The position numbers and the translations under genes were made by a program. The notes below the pieces were generated by a model that was not told the origin of the DNA, did not search any database, and saw nothing but the letters and a program-made list of their open reading frames with translations. Below are positions 8,125-17,176 of a DNA stretch of 64,000 nucleotides, piece after piece (position 1 is the first letter of the stretch; every line of letters starts with the position of its first letter). Origin of the DNA: Phyllobacteriaceae bacterium (GTDB taxonomy: Bacteria > Pseudomonadota > Alphaproteobacteria > Rhizobiales > Rhizobiaceae); the NCBI GenBank assembly GCA_002708825.1, contig PAPF01000033.1, positions 1 to 64,000 on the forward strand. The letters run 5' to 3'.

Positions 8125-9342
8125 TCAGGCTCCCGCGGCCATGCGGCCCGGATTGAGAATGCCGGCGGGGTCGAAGGTGTCCTTGATCCGCCCGGAGAGC
8201 GCGGCCACGGCGGGGGACAGCGGCTGGAAGACGGGAATGGTGGCGCGCACGGCGGCGCTGGCGCGCATCAGCGTGGCATGACCGCCGCCAAAGCGGGCGA
8301 CAGCGGCGCGCACCGTGTCGTCCTGCGGGTCCAGCCCCTCCATCTGCACCCAGGCAAGCCCTCCCTGCCAGTCATAGAAGGCGGAAGCGCCGGCTTCCAT
8401 GCGCAGCGCCATCACGGCATGGTGCGCCTGAGAGGGCTTCATCGAGATGCGCCAGACCGGCTTGTCCTCGCCGCCGCCTGCAAAGGGGGTCACATCGCGG
8501 ACATCCTTCCACAGGGCGCGCGACTGTTCGGCTTCGATTTCCTCGATCTCGCCCATGCGGCCCAGCAGCGCCTTCAATTTGTCCGCGCGGATTCGCACCG
8601 AGTTGGCGAAGCCTTCGAGGCGCAGCAGCGTGGCCGGGGCCGACCCCAGCGCGCCGTCCAGGACCCGTTGCGCCACCAGTTCCGGCAGATGGGCGGCGCC
8701 GGACACTTCCGCGCTCGTGGCCATGGCATGGGCCAGCGCATTGACGGCGTCCTCATCCAGCAGGCCGCGCAGCGCCAGCGTCATTTCGGTTTCAGGGACG
8801 GGCTGCACCTTGAAGGTGACCTGGGTCAGGAAGCCGAGCGTGCCCCAGGACCCCGCCATCAGCTTGACGAGGTCGAGACCGGTGACGTTCTTCATGACCT
8901 TGCCGCCATTGCGGATGACCTCGCCCTCACCGTTGACGAAGCGCACGCCGAGAAGGCCGTCTCGCGCCGCACCGGCCACGAAACGCCGCGGGCCGGAGAT
9001 GTTGGCGGCGGCCAGCGCGCCGGCGGTGGGCTCGCCCGCGGACCCCATCAATGCACGGTAATCGGCCGGTTCGAAGGCGAAGCGCTGGCCGGATTGCGCC
9101 AGCGCCTGCTCCACTTCGTCCAGCGGTGTGCCGGCGGCCAGGGTGATGACCATTTCGGCCGGATTGTATTCCACGATGCCGGTGAGCGCGCGGGAGGTCA
9201 GCGTGGCGGAAGCCTGCACGGGCCGGCCGATGCCGGTGCGCGTACCGCCGCCCTCGATGGCCAGCGGCCTGCGCGCCTGGCAGGCGTCACGGATGATGCC
9301 GGCGGCCTCGGCCTCGCTGGCGGGACAATGCGTCGTGCTCAT
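8125..9342 (-). CDS. glcE: Glycolate oxidase FAD-binding subunit
   Basis: Second flavin subunit of glycolate oxidase. 405 residues with a PCMH-type FAD-binding domain: GGGTRTGIGRP, PADYRALMGSAGEPTAGALA, VKLMAGSWGTLGFLTQVTFK, and a C-terminal DTFDPAGILNPGRM typical of FAD-linked oxidases. The start MSTTHCPASE was chosen because its ATG overlaps the glcD stop in an ATGA junction, implying translational coupling; the open frame continues upstream but only inside glcD. Confidence 0.93.
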   Translation of the reverse strand: MSTTHCPASEAEAAGIIRDACQARRPLAIEGGGTRTGIGRPVQASATLTSRALTGIVEYNPAEMVITLAAGTPLDEVEQALAQSGQRFAFEPADYRALMGSAGEPTAGALAAANISGPRRFVAGAARDGLLGVRFVNGEGEVIRNGGKVMKNVTGLDLVKLMAGSWGTLGFLTQVTFKVQPVPETEMTLALRGLLDEDAVNALAHAMATSAEVSGAAHLPELVAQRVLDGALGSAPATLLRLEGFANSVRIRADKLKALLGRMGEIEEIEAEQSRALWKDVRDVTPFAGGGEDKPVWRISMKPSQAHHAVMALRMEAGASAFYDWQGGLAWVQMEGLDPQDDTVRAAVARFGGGHATLMRASAAVRATIPVFQPLSPAVAALSGRIKDTFDPAGILNPGRMAAGA

Positions 9343-10793
9343 GCGGCCTTTCCCTTCGCGCCCGCGTTCGTCATGTCGAGCGGAAAAACCTTTGACGGGT
9401 TCAGGATGCGCTGCGGATCGAAGGCATCGCGCACGGCAAGCTGCTGGGCGAGGTCGGCCTCGCCATACTGGTGGCGCATCAGGTCGCGCTTCTCGATGCC
9501 GACGCCGTGCTCGCCGGTCAGGCAACCGCCCGCATCGACGCACAGGCGCAGGATGTCCATGCCCGCCGCTTCGGCCTTTGCCGCCTCCTCGGGGTCGTTG
9601 ACATCGTAGAGAATGAGCGGATGCATGTTGCCGTCGCCGGCATGAAAGACATTGGCGACACGCAGGCCGTATTTCTTCACGATCACATCGGTCTCGCGCA
9701 GCACATGCGAGAGTTGCCCGAGCGGCACAGTGCCATCCATGCAGATATAGTCCGCGATGCGCCCGGTCGCGCCGAAGGCCGACTTGCGGCCCTTCCAGAT
9801 GAGCGCCGCCTCCAGCGCCGACTGGCTTTCCTTGACGGTCCTGACGCCGTGACGCCGCGCGATCGCGACGATGCGGGCGAGCATGTCCTCCATCTCGGCG
9901 TCCGAGCCCTCCACCTCGACGATCAGCAGCGCCTCGACATCGAGAGGATAGCCGGCATGGGCAAAGGCCTCGCAGATCTCGATGGCCGGCTTGTCCATGA
10001 ACTCGATGGCGACCGGGATGATCCCCTCGGCGATGATCTCGGCCACGCAGGCGCCCGCGACCTCGGAAGAATCGAAGCCGAACAGGACAGGCCTTGCCCC
10101 TTCCGGCTTGGCGATCAGGCGCACGGTGGCCTCGGTGACGATGCCGAGCTGGCCTTCGGAGCCGCAGACGAGGCCAAGCAGGTCATAGCCCGCCGCATCC
10201 AGTTGGCCGGCGCCGATATCGAGGATTTCGCCATCGAAAGTGACAAGGCGCACGCCAAGCAGGTTGTTCGTCGTCACGCCGTATTTCAGGCAGTGCGCGC
10301 CGCCGGAATTCATGCCGATATTGCCGCCAATGGTGCAGGCAAGCTGCGAGGACGGATCGGGCGCGTAGAAAAAGCCGTCGCCGTCCACGGCATTGGAAAT
10401 GTTGATATTGGTGACACCGGCCTGCACGCGGGCGAGCCGGTTGGGCAGGTCGATTTCCAGGATGCGGCTCATCTTCGACAGGCCGACGACAACGGCATCC
10501 TCCTGCGGAATGGCGCCGCCCGAAAGCGAGGTTCCCGCACCGCGCGCCACGACCGGTACCTTCTCGCGGGCCAGATACTTCATTACGCGGGCGACCTGCT
10601 CGGTCGTTTCGGGAAGGATGACCGCCAGCGGCACACGGCGATAGGCGGTGAAGGCGTCCGTCTCGAAGGGAACGAGTTCCCGCTCATCGCTGACGAAACA
10701 CTCCGGCGGCACGAGGTCGGCGAGATCGGCGACGATTTCCGCGCGCCGCGCGAGGATGGCCGGATCGGGATCGTGAAAGCGGATACCTGCCAT
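9339..10793 (-). CDS. glcD: Glycolate oxidase catalytic FAD subunit
   Basis: Catalytic FAD-linked subunit oxidising glycolate/D-lactate. 484 residues. Landmarks: PCMH FAD site GAGTSLSGGAIPQED, NIGMNSGGAHCLKYG, GSEGQLGIVTEATVRL, the substrate-side HAGDGNMHPLILYD and the C-terminal GCLTGEHGVGIEKRDLM...DPQRILNPSKVFPL. Start placed at MAGIRFHDPDP because GAGGGAGG lies 5 bases upstream; the Met 8 codons earlier overlaps the operator-like element at 10808-10832. First gene of glcDEF. A D-lactate dehydrogenase role is possible given the lut genes nearby. Confidence 0.94.
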   Translation of the reverse strand: MAGIRFHDPDPAILARRAEIVADLADLVPPECFVSDERELVPFETDAFTAYRRVPLAVILPETTEQVARVMKYLAREKVPVVARGAGTSLSGGAIPQEDAVVVGLSKMSRILEIDLPNRLARVQAGVTNINISNAVDGDGFFYAPDPSSQLACTIGGNIGMNSGGAHCLKYGVTTNNLLGVRLVTFDGEILDIGAGQLDAAGYDLLGLVCGSEGQLGIVTEATVRLIAKPEGARPVLFGFDSSEVAGACVAEIIAEGIIPVAIEFMDKPAIEICEAFAHAGYPLDVEALLIVEVEGSDAEMEDMLARIVAIARRHGVRTVKESQSALEAALIWKGRKSAFGATGRIADYICMDGTVPLGQLSHVLRETDVIVKKYGLRVANVFHAGDGNMHPLILYDVNDPEEAAKAEAAGMDILRLCVDAGGCLTGEHGVGIEKRDLMRHQYGEADLAQQLAVRDAFDPQRILNPSKVFPLDMTNAGAKGKAA

Positions 10794-10807
10794 GAATGCC
10801 TCCCTCA

Positions 10808-10832
10808 AACTGGTCAAATTGGTTTACCACTT
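10808..10832. promoter_or_regulatory. Operator-like site before glcD, shared with gntR-lut promoter
   Basis: The 25-bp site has the form AACTGG-N13-CCACTT and contains TGGTTTACCA, a good match to FadR-subfamily GntR operators (t-x-GT-n-AC-x-a). It lies 15-39 bases upstream of glcD, where a repressor would block transcription. The reverse complement of 13396-13420, before the GntR gene, matches it at 20 of 25 positions. Confidence 0.6.
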
Positions 10833-11016
10833 GTGCAGGCAAAGCGCAATCAAGGGCATTTCCGCCGCCAGGTTGAAACCTCTTCGCCCGGAGGGAACAA
10901 AAGCCGCGGCCCACCGTCAACTCTTATTGACCTGTGCTGCCGAAACTATTTCAGCAAGCGGTGATCCGGATCGCCAAACGAACCGTACTGGGCTTCAGAT
11001 GTCAGGTGAGTCTCAC

Positions 11017-11943
11017 ATGAGCCATATAGCCGACTACGAGATTTTCGCACGGGTCGTTTCGGCGGGCAGTCTCTCGGCCGCCGGCCGGGAGATGGGTCTG
11101 TCGCCGGCTGTCGTGTCGAAACGGTTGCGCCGGCTGGAAGACAGTCTCGGCACGCGCCTGCTGCAACGCACGACCCGCCAGATCGCGCTTACCGAGGCCG
11201 GGCAAGGCTTCTACGAGCGGATCGTGGCCATCCTTGCCGCCGTCGAGGAAGCCGAAAGCTTCGTCTCGCGGCGTTCGGCCCAGCCGCGCGGAACGCTGAA
11301 GGTGTCCGCGCCCACCTCGTTCGGGCGGATGCACGTGGCGCCGCATCTCCAGGCCTTCATGCGGGAAAACCCGGACCTCGCGATCAACCTCGTGCTGTCC
11401 GACGAGTTCGTCGATATCGTGGGCGACGGCTTCGACCTTGCCATCCGTATCGCCGAACTGACCGATTCGAGCCTCGTCGCCCGTCGCCTTGCACCGGTCC
11501 AGCGCTTCCTCGTTGCATCATCCGCCTATCTCGAGAAACACGGCGAGCCGAAGTCCATTCCGGACCTGCAGAACCATGTCGTGCTGCCCGCCCACAACAA
11601 CGAACCCTGGCGGCTCGAAGGCCCGGACGGGCCGCTGATCTACCGCCCGGAAGGCCCGCTTCTGACCAATTCGTCGGAAGTGCTGCGCCAGGCCGTGCTG
11701 GCCGGGATCGGCATTGCCTTGCGCTCGACCTGGGACATTGGCCCGGAACTGGCGTCGGGCGAGTTGCGCCGGGTGCTCCCGGACTACTCGGCCTCGCGCA
11801 ATGTCGGCATCTATGCCGTCTATCCGTCGCGGCGGTTCCTGCCCGCCAAGGTGCGGCTGTTCATCGACTTCCTCGCCGGGCTCTACGGCCCCACGCCCTA
11901 TTGGGAAGACGGCAGCACGCCACGCGCGCTGGCTGCGGAATGA
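11017..11943 (+). CDS. LysR family transcriptional regulator
   Basis: 308-residue LysR regulator: N-terminal winged HTH (DYEIFARVVSAGSLSAAGREMGLSPAVVSKRLRRLEDSLG type, residues 1-60) and a substrate-binding LysR_substrate domain (APTSFGRMHVAPHLQAFM onward), of the CrgA/DmlR-like subgroup. Start ATG at 11017 is supported by AGGTGAG 6 bases upstream. It is divergent from glcDEF across a 220-base spacer, so glcDEF or itself is a likely target, although the GntR-type site also lies there. The ligand is unknown. Confidence 0.9.
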   Translation: MSHIADYEIFARVVSAGSLSAAGREMGLSPAVVSKRLRRLEDSLGTRLLQRTTRQIALTEAGQGFYERIVAILAAVEEAESFVSRRSAQPRGTLKVSAPTSFGRMHVAPHLQAFMRENPDLAINLVLSDEFVDIVGDGFDLAIRIAELTDSSLVARRLAPVQRFLVASSAYLEKHGEPKSIPDLQNHVVLPAHNNEPWRLEGPDGPLIYRPEGPLLTNSSEVLRQAVLAGIGIALRSTWDIGPELASGELRRVLPDYSASRNVGIYAVYPSRRFLPAKVRLFIDFLAGLYGPTPYWEDGSTPRALAAE

Positions 11944-11946
11944 GCG

Positions 11947-13251
11947 TCAGTCCTTTTCGCCATGGGCATGGCGAATGCGCCGCACCATCCACCAGACGAA
12001 CAGGATGACGACAGGCACGGAGGCGGCCGTGACATAGTCCGGCTTCAGGTCATCTCCAAACAGTCCTGTCCCCTTGGCCAGATAGCCGATCAGGCCGACG
12101 ATATAGTAGGACACGGCGGCGACCGACAGGCCCTCGACCGTCTGTTGCAGGCGCAATTGCAATTGCGCGCGCCGGTTCATCGAATTGAGCAGGTCGCTGT
12201 TCTGGCGCTGCAGGTCCACCTCCACCCAGCTTCTGAGCAATGTCGTGGCGCGGGCCAGCTTGCGCGACAGGTTGGCCTGGCGCTCCTCGACGGAGCGGCA
12301 GGTGCGCATGGCGGGTGCCATGCGGCGTTTCAGGAAGGCGCTCCATGTCTCGTAACCGGTCACCGGCTGCTCGCCGATGGCGGCAAGGCGTTCGTTGACG
12401 ATGCCGTCATAGGCGCGGCTGGCGCCGAAGCGGTAGAGGCTGGCGGCCGCGTCGGCCTCCAGTTCGGAGGCAAGGTCGGTGAGTTCGGTGAGCAGCGTCT
12501 GGCTCTCGGCCTCGCCTCGCGCGCGCATCCTGTTGGTGACATCGGCCAGCCGGTCCTCGATGCGGCGGATGCGCGGCGACAGTTCCTGCGCCAGCGGCAG
12601 GCCCAGCATGGCAAGCATGCGGTAAGTCTCGATCTCGATGAGGCGCTGGGCAAGCGCCCCTGCGCGCGCCGGCGTCAGGCCGCGATCCAGCACGAGAATA
12701 CGGGTCAGGCCGTCATTGTCCTGGCGGAAATCGGTGATCGCGGCCGCCTGCCCGTTTTCCACAAGGCTGTAGCAGAGGCTCGCGGCATCGAACCCCTCGA
12801 CCAGCCTTTCGGCTGCCTCGGTCCAATTGCGGATTTCAAACCGCACGCCGCCGAGCACCACGCCGGGCAGCGCGAAGGACGGGCCGAAGGGCGGCTCTTC
12901 CAGCGGCTTCCCGGTTCGCGGCGACAGGGGACCGTTCCACAGATAGGTGGAGAACTCGGTGTGGCGCTCCCAGCGCAGGGCGCCCTTGCCGCGCTGGATG
13001 GTGTGATGGCGGGCACCGCGATCCGGCGGCGCGACGCCATTGGCCCGCGACAGGTCGGCCAGGACCGCATGGTCTACGGTGGCGCCGCCTTCCGTCATAA
13101 AGGCCAGCTGGATCAGCAGGTGCGGCGTCTCGACCAGCGGCGCGGGACGCGCATGAACCTCGCCGAGCGCGGCGGCGCGGCCCGGATGCACCGGAAACCC
13201 CAGCACGGTGGCCGCGGCGATGCGGTTCTGATCCTCGGAGCCAGATGGCAT
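11947..13251 (-). CDS. DUF3422 family membrane protein
   Basis: 434-residue protein of the DUF3422 family, common in Alpha- and Betaproteobacteria and without an assigned function. Visible parts: an N-terminal soluble domain (FPVHPGRAAALGEVHARP...), a helical middle rich in Arg/Glu (IRRIEDRLADVTNRMRARGE) and two C-terminal membrane segments (GLSVAAVSYYIVGLIGYLAK and VTAASVPVVILFVWWMVRRI). This layout recalls Mg2+/metal-channel-like helical bundles but I see no GMN motif. Start chosen for the GAGAGGGGAT ribosome site. It converges on the LysR gene (stop codons 4 bases apart) and diverges from the GntR gene, so its promoter shares the operator region at 13396-13420. Confidence 0.85.
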   Translation of the reverse strand: MPSGSEDQNRIAAATVLGFPVHPGRAAALGEVHARPAPLVETPHLLIQLAFMTEGGATVDHAVLADLSRANGVAPPDRGARHHTIQRGKGALRWERHTEFSTYLWNGPLSPRTGKPLEEPPFGPSFALPGVVLGGVRFEIRNWTEAAERLVEGFDAASLCYSLVENGQAAAITDFRQDNDGLTRILVLDRGLTPARAGALAQRLIEIETYRMLAMLGLPLAQELSPRIRRIEDRLADVTNRMRARGEAESQTLLTELTDLASELEADAAASLYRFGASRAYDGIVNERLAAIGEQPVTGYETWSAFLKRRMAPAMRTCRSVEERQANLSRKLARATTLLRSWVEVDLQRQNSDLLNSMNRRAQLQLRLQQTVEGLSVAAVSYYIVGLIGYLAKGTGLFGDDLKPDYVTAASVPVVILFVWWMVRRIRHAHGEKD

Positions 13252-13395
13252 CGATATCCCCTCTCGCGGCCGATTGCCGGCCGGCTGTTTCTTCGTTCCT
13301 GTGCGCAAACGCGTCTTTTCCCGGGAAGCTTTAGCAACATATCGCAGTGCCGCAAAGCGGCTGGCGACTCCTGCACATGGATGGAAAACGCGGGC

Positions 13396-13420
13396 AAGTG
13401 GATAAACAAATTGACCACTT
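13396..13420. promoter_or_regulatory. Operator-like palindrome before gntR-lutABC
   Basis: Inverted repeat AAGTGG-N13-CCACTT in the divergent spacer between the DUF3422 and GntR genes. Its reverse complement matches 10808-10832 at 20 of 25 bases, so the two promoters probably share one regulator. It lies 24-54 bases before the candidate starts of the GntR gene, consistent with autorepression. Confidence 0.6.
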
Positions 13421-13473
13421 CGCCCGCGTGGCGATAGACTCGCGTGAAATTGCCGCAGGGATGGTGCCAGCCG

Positions 13474-14256
13474 TTGAACGAGATCTTCTCCCGGATCGAG
13501 CATTCGCGCACTGCCGACGAGGTCGTCGAGCAGATCGAGGTGCTGATCCTGGAAGGCATCCTGCGGGTCGGCGACAAGCTGCCCGGCGAACGCGAACTGG
13601 CGCGCCAGTTCGAGGTGTCGCGGCCGATCCTGCGCGATGCGCTGAAGACGCTGGAAGGGCGCGGCCTGCTGGTCACCCGCCATGGCGGCGGCACCTATGT
13701 GGCCGACGTGATCGGCCAGGTGTTCACAGGGCCGGTGATGGAACTGATCTCCAAGCACCGCAAGGCGATTGCCGACTACCTCGAATACCGGCGCGAAGTG
13801 GAAGGCGTGGCGGCCGAATATGCCACGAAGCGGGCGACAGCGGATGACAAGGCGCTGCTGACGCGCATCATCGAGCGCATGAAGGAAGCGCACCAGAAGG
13901 ACGACTTCGAGGAAGAAGCCGCCATCGACGTGGAATTCCACAATGCCATCGGCGAATGCGCGCACAACATCATCCTGCTGCACACGCTGCGTTCCTGCTA
14001 CCGCCTGCTTTCCGACGGCGTGTTCTACAACCGCTCCATGATCTACAACTTCCCCGGCGCGCGCGACAAATTGCTGGAACAGCACCTGGCCATCTACAAC
14101 GCCGTCATGGCCGGCGATCCGGCGGCGGCGCGTGCGGCGGCGGAGGCCCACATGGCCTATGTCGAGAATTCCATGCGCGATGCCGAGCGAACCGAGGACT
14201 GGCAGCGCATCTCGCGCCTGCGGCTTCGCCAGCGCAGCGAGACACCCATCGAATAA
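13474..14256 (+). CDS. GntR family regulator, FadR/LldR subfamily
   Basis: Transcription regulator of about 260 residues. N-terminal winged HTH: VGDKLPGERELARQFEVSRP, then ILRDALKTLEGRGLLVTRHGGGTYVAD. C-terminal all-helical FCD ligand domain with metal-binding-type residues (Asp and His in DVEFHNAIGECAHN, later EQHLAIYNAV). FadR-subfamily members next to lut or lld genes sense L- or D-lactate. It starts the operon with lutABC and probably represses both it and glcDEF through the shared operator. Start uncertain: TTG at 13474 gives the family-like N-terminus NEIFSRIEHSRTADEVV; GTG at 13444 would add 10 residues. Neither has a strong ribosome site. Confidence 0.9.
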   Translation: MNEIFSRIEHSRTADEVVEQIEVLILEGILRVGDKLPGERELARQFEVSRPILRDALKTLEGRGLLVTRHGGGTYVADVIGQVFTGPVMELISKHRKAIADYLEYRREVEGVAAEYATKRATADDKALLTRIIERMKEAHQKDDFEEEAAIDVEFHNAIGECAHNIILLHTLRSCYRLLSDGVFYNRSMIYNFPGARDKLLEQHLAIYNAVMAGDPAAARAAAEAHMAYVENSMRDAERTEDWQRISRLRLRQRSETPIE

Positions 14257-14272
14257 CCCGGAAGCCTTGTCC

Positions 14273-15040
14273 ATGTCAGAGAGTTCCCCTCCCCGCGTCG
14301 GCCTGTTCGTCACATGCCTGGTCGACCTGTTCCGGCCGGCCGTCGGCTTCGCCGCCATCAAGTTGATTGAGGATGCCGGCTGCCGGGTCGACGTGCCGCG
14401 CGCCCAGACGTGCTGCGGCCAGCCGGCCTACAATTCAGGCGACCGGGCCGACACGCGTGCCATCGCAGAGCAGACGATCCGCGCCTTCGAGGATTTCGAT
14501 CATGTCGTCGCGCCGTCGGGTTCCTGCGCCTCCATGCTGAAGAAGCACTATCCGGGCCTTTTTGCCGGCGATCCGGTCTGGGAGGAACGCGCCAAGGCCT
14601 TCTCGGCCAAGTGCCACGAACTGGTCAGCTTCCTGACCGACGTTCTGGGCATCGAAAGCGTCAGCGCGAAGCTTGACGCCGTGGCGACCTATCACGACAG
14701 CTGTTCGGGCCTGCGCGAACTCAAGGTGCAGGCGCAGCCACGCAAGCTGCTTGCCAGCGTGGACGGCCTGTCGGTCAGCGAAATGCGCGACCCGGATGTC
14801 TGCTGCGGCTTCGGCGGCACGTTCTGCGTGAAGTATTCCGACATCTCCAACGCCATCGTGGAGCGCAAGACCGCCGACATCACCGCCACCGGCGCATCGC
14901 TGCTGCTGGCCGGCGATCTCGGCTGCCTGATGAACATGGCCGGCAAGCTGAAGCGCGAGGGCTCGCCCGTGGAGGTGCGCCACGTGGCGGAAGTTCTGGC
15001 CGGCATGACCGATACGCCACCGATCGCCGGGAAAGGCTGA
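14273..15040 (+). CDS. lutA: Lactate utilization protein A (CCG-domain)
   Basis: Subunit of the LutABC L-lactate oxidising iron-sulfur complex. 255 residues with two CCG domains: CCGQPAYNSGDR near residue 45 and CCGFGGTFCVKY near 180, the paired cysteine motifs that bind a 4Fe-4S cluster or cofactor as in heterodisulfide reductase HdrB. ATG at 14273 sits 16 bases after the regulator gene. The longer open frame upstream lies within the GntR gene and is not used. Confidence 0.92.
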   Translation: MSESSPPRVGLFVTCLVDLFRPAVGFAAIKLIEDAGCRVDVPRAQTCCGQPAYNSGDRADTRAIAEQTIRAFEDFDHVVAPSGSCASMLKKHYPGLFAGDPVWEERAKAFSAKCHELVSFLTDVLGIESVSAKLDAVATYHDSCSGLRELKVQAQPRKLLASVDGLSVSEMRDPDVCCGFGGTFCVKYSDISNAIVERKTADITATGASLLLAGDLGCLMNMAGKLKREGSPVEVRHVAEVLAGMTDTPPIAGKG

Positions 15041-15044
15041 CGCA

Positions 15045-16481
15045 ATGCAGATCACCTCTCCGACCTTCAAGAAGAATGCCCGCGCCGCGCTGGACGACCG
15101 CCAGCTTCAGCGCGCGCTCGGCAATGTGCGCTCCGGCTTCATCGAGAAGCGGGCCGCCGCGGCGGCGGGCCTGCCGGAATTCGAGGCGCTGCGCGACCAG
15201 GCGCGCGACATCAAGAACCACACGCTGGCCCATCTCGACCTTTATCTCGAAACCTACGAGAAGGCCGTGAAGGATGCCGGCGGGCATGTGCACTGGGCGG
15301 AAACCGCGGCGGATGCGCGCGGCATCGTGCTCGACATCTGCCGGCGGGCGGGCGCGCGCACCGTCACCAAGGGGAAATCGATGATCACCGAGGAAATCGG
15401 TCTCAACGCATTCCTCGAACATGCCGGCATCGAGCCGGTGGAGACCGATCTCGGCGAATACATCATCCAGTTGCGCGGCGAGCATCCCAGTCACATCATC
15501 GCGCCGGCCGTGCATGTGAACAAGGACCAGGTGGAAGAGGATTTCCGCCGCGTCCACACCCACCTGCCGCCTTCGCGCGACCTGTCGGAACCCGAGGACC
15601 TGCTGGGCGAGGCACGCCGCGTTCTGCGCTCTCGCTATTTCGAGGCGGATGTCGGCATCACCGGCGCCAATTTCCTGGTTGCGGAGACCGGATCGTCGAT
15701 CATCGTGACCAACGAGGGCAATGGCGACCTGACCCAGACGCTGGGCAAGGTGCATATCGTGATGGCCTCCATCGAGAAAGTGGTGCCGACGCTGGAGGAT
15801 GTGTCGCAGATCCTGCGCGTGCTGGCGCGCTCGGCGACCGGCCAGGAAATGAGCGTCTACACCACCCTGTCGACCGGGCCGAAGCGCGATAAGGATCCCG
15901 ACGGCCCGGACGAATATCACGTCATCCTGCTCGACAACGGGCGTTCCTCGATGCTGGGCACGGAGTTCCAGGAGATGCTGCGCTGCATACGCTGCGGTGC
16001 CTGCATGAACCATTGCCCGGTCTATCACACCGTCGGCGGCCACGCCTATGGCTGGGTCTATCCCGGCCCCATGGGCGCGGTGCTGACCCCGTCGCTGATC
16101 GGCGTGGACAAGGCCGGCCACCTGCCCAATGCCTCCACCTTCTGCGGGCGTTGCGAGGCGGCCTGCCCGATGCGCATTCCCCTGCCCAAGATGATGCGGC
16201 ACTGGCGCGAGCGCGAATTCGAGCGCGGGCTGAACCCGGCGACACAGCGATTCGGCCTGAAGGGCTGGGCCTTCCTTGCCCGCCGGCCACGGCTCTACCG
16301 GCTGGCCACATCCTTCGCCATCCCCGTGCTCTCGGCCTTCGGAGGTACCAAACGCCGCTTCTCCTGGCTGCCGCTGGCTGGCGGATGGACGAAGCACCGC
16401 GAATTGCCGGCGCCGGAATCGCGCACCTTCATGCAGCAATGGGCCCAGTGCGAGGCGCTGAAGCAGGAGGCACGGCCATGA
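15045..16481 (+). CDS. lutB: Lactate utilization iron-sulfur protein B
   Basis: Central iron-sulfur subunit of LutABC. 478 residues. The N-terminal LUD domain (GARTVTKGKSMITEEIGLN, TGANFLVAETGSSIIVTNEG) is followed by two ferredoxin-type motifs (CIRCGACMNHCPVY near residue 312, CGRCEAACPMRIPLP near 365) and a C-terminal helical extension (DUF3390-like). It starts 4 bases after lutA, and its stop overlaps the lutC start (ATGA). Confidence 0.94.
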   Translation: MQITSPTFKKNARAALDDRQLQRALGNVRSGFIEKRAAAAAGLPEFEALRDQARDIKNHTLAHLDLYLETYEKAVKDAGGHVHWAETAADARGIVLDICRRAGARTVTKGKSMITEEIGLNAFLEHAGIEPVETDLGEYIIQLRGEHPSHIIAPAVHVNKDQVEEDFRRVHTHLPPSRDLSEPEDLLGEARRVLRSRYFEADVGITGANFLVAETGSSIIVTNEGNGDLTQTLGKVHIVMASIEKVVPTLEDVSQILRVLARSATGQEMSVYTTLSTGPKRDKDPDGPDEYHVILLDNGRSSMLGTEFQEMLRCIRCGACMNHCPVYHTVGGHAYGWVYPGPMGAVLTPSLIGVDKAGHLPNASTFCGRCEAACPMRIPLPKMMRHWREREFERGLNPATQRFGLKGWAFLARRPRLYRLATSFAIPVLSAFGGTKRRFSWLPLAGGWTKHRELPAPESRTFMQQWAQCEALKQEARP

Positions 16482-17158
16482 GCGCGCGTGACGCCATTCT
16501 CAACCGCATCCGCAAGCAGGCCGCCGGAAGCGGACCGGCCGCGGACCGGGAAAAGGCCGTCGCCGGCCGGCTGAAGAAGCATCCGCAAGGCGTGGTGCCC
16601 CAACGCGCGCAGATCGCCCCGGCAGAGCGGGTGAAGCTGTTCATCGAAAAGGCGGAGGGCGTGCAGGCCACGGTGCAGACGGTGAAATCCGGCGACGACG
16701 TGCCCAAGGCCGTTTCAACCTATCTGCGGGCGCGCAACCTGCCGGCATCGGTGCGCATGGGCGCCGACAAGCGGCTCAAGGCCATGCCATGGGACAAGCA
16801 ACGCTCGCTGGAGGTGAAGGCCGGCGCATCGGACGGCGACGACATGACCGGTGTGAGCCACGGCTTCTGCGGGATCGCGGAAACCGGCACGCTGATGCTG
16901 ACGGCCGGACCGGACAACCCGACGACGATCAATTTCCTGCCGGAACATCACATCGTTGTGGTGGATGCCGCCGATATCGACGGGACGATGGAAGAAGCGT
17001 TCGCGCGCCTGCGAAAGACGGCAGGACGCAAGGGCATGCCGCGCGCGGTCAACCTGGTGACGGGGCCTTCACGCTCCGGCGACGTGGAACAGAAGATCAT
17101 CCTCGGCGCTCACGGGCCGAAGGCACTGCACATCATCGTGGTCGGAAAGGCTTCCTGA
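16478..17158 (+). CDS. lutC: Lactate utilization protein C (LUD domain)
   Basis: 226-residue LUD-domain protein, third subunit of LutABC. Visible LUD motifs: TGVSHGFCGIAETGTLML, TINFLPEHHIVVVDAADI and NLVTGPSRSGDVEQKIILGAHGP near the C-terminus. Start ATG at 16478 overlaps the lutB stop, giving translational coupling. It ends the gntR-lutABC operon. No clear terminator follows. Confidence 0.93.
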   Translation: MSARDAILNRIRKQAAGSGPAADREKAVAGRLKKHPQGVVPQRAQIAPAERVKLFIEKAEGVQATVQTVKSGDDVPKAVSTYLRARNLPASVRMGADKRLKAMPWDKQRSLEVKAGASDGDDMTGVSHGFCGIAETGTLMLTAGPDNPTTINFLPEHHIVVVDAADIDGTMEEAFARLRKTAGRKGMPRAVNLVTGPSRSGDVEQKIILGAHGPKALHIIVVGKAS

Positions 17159-17176
17159 CAGGCGCCGGCGGGGGAA

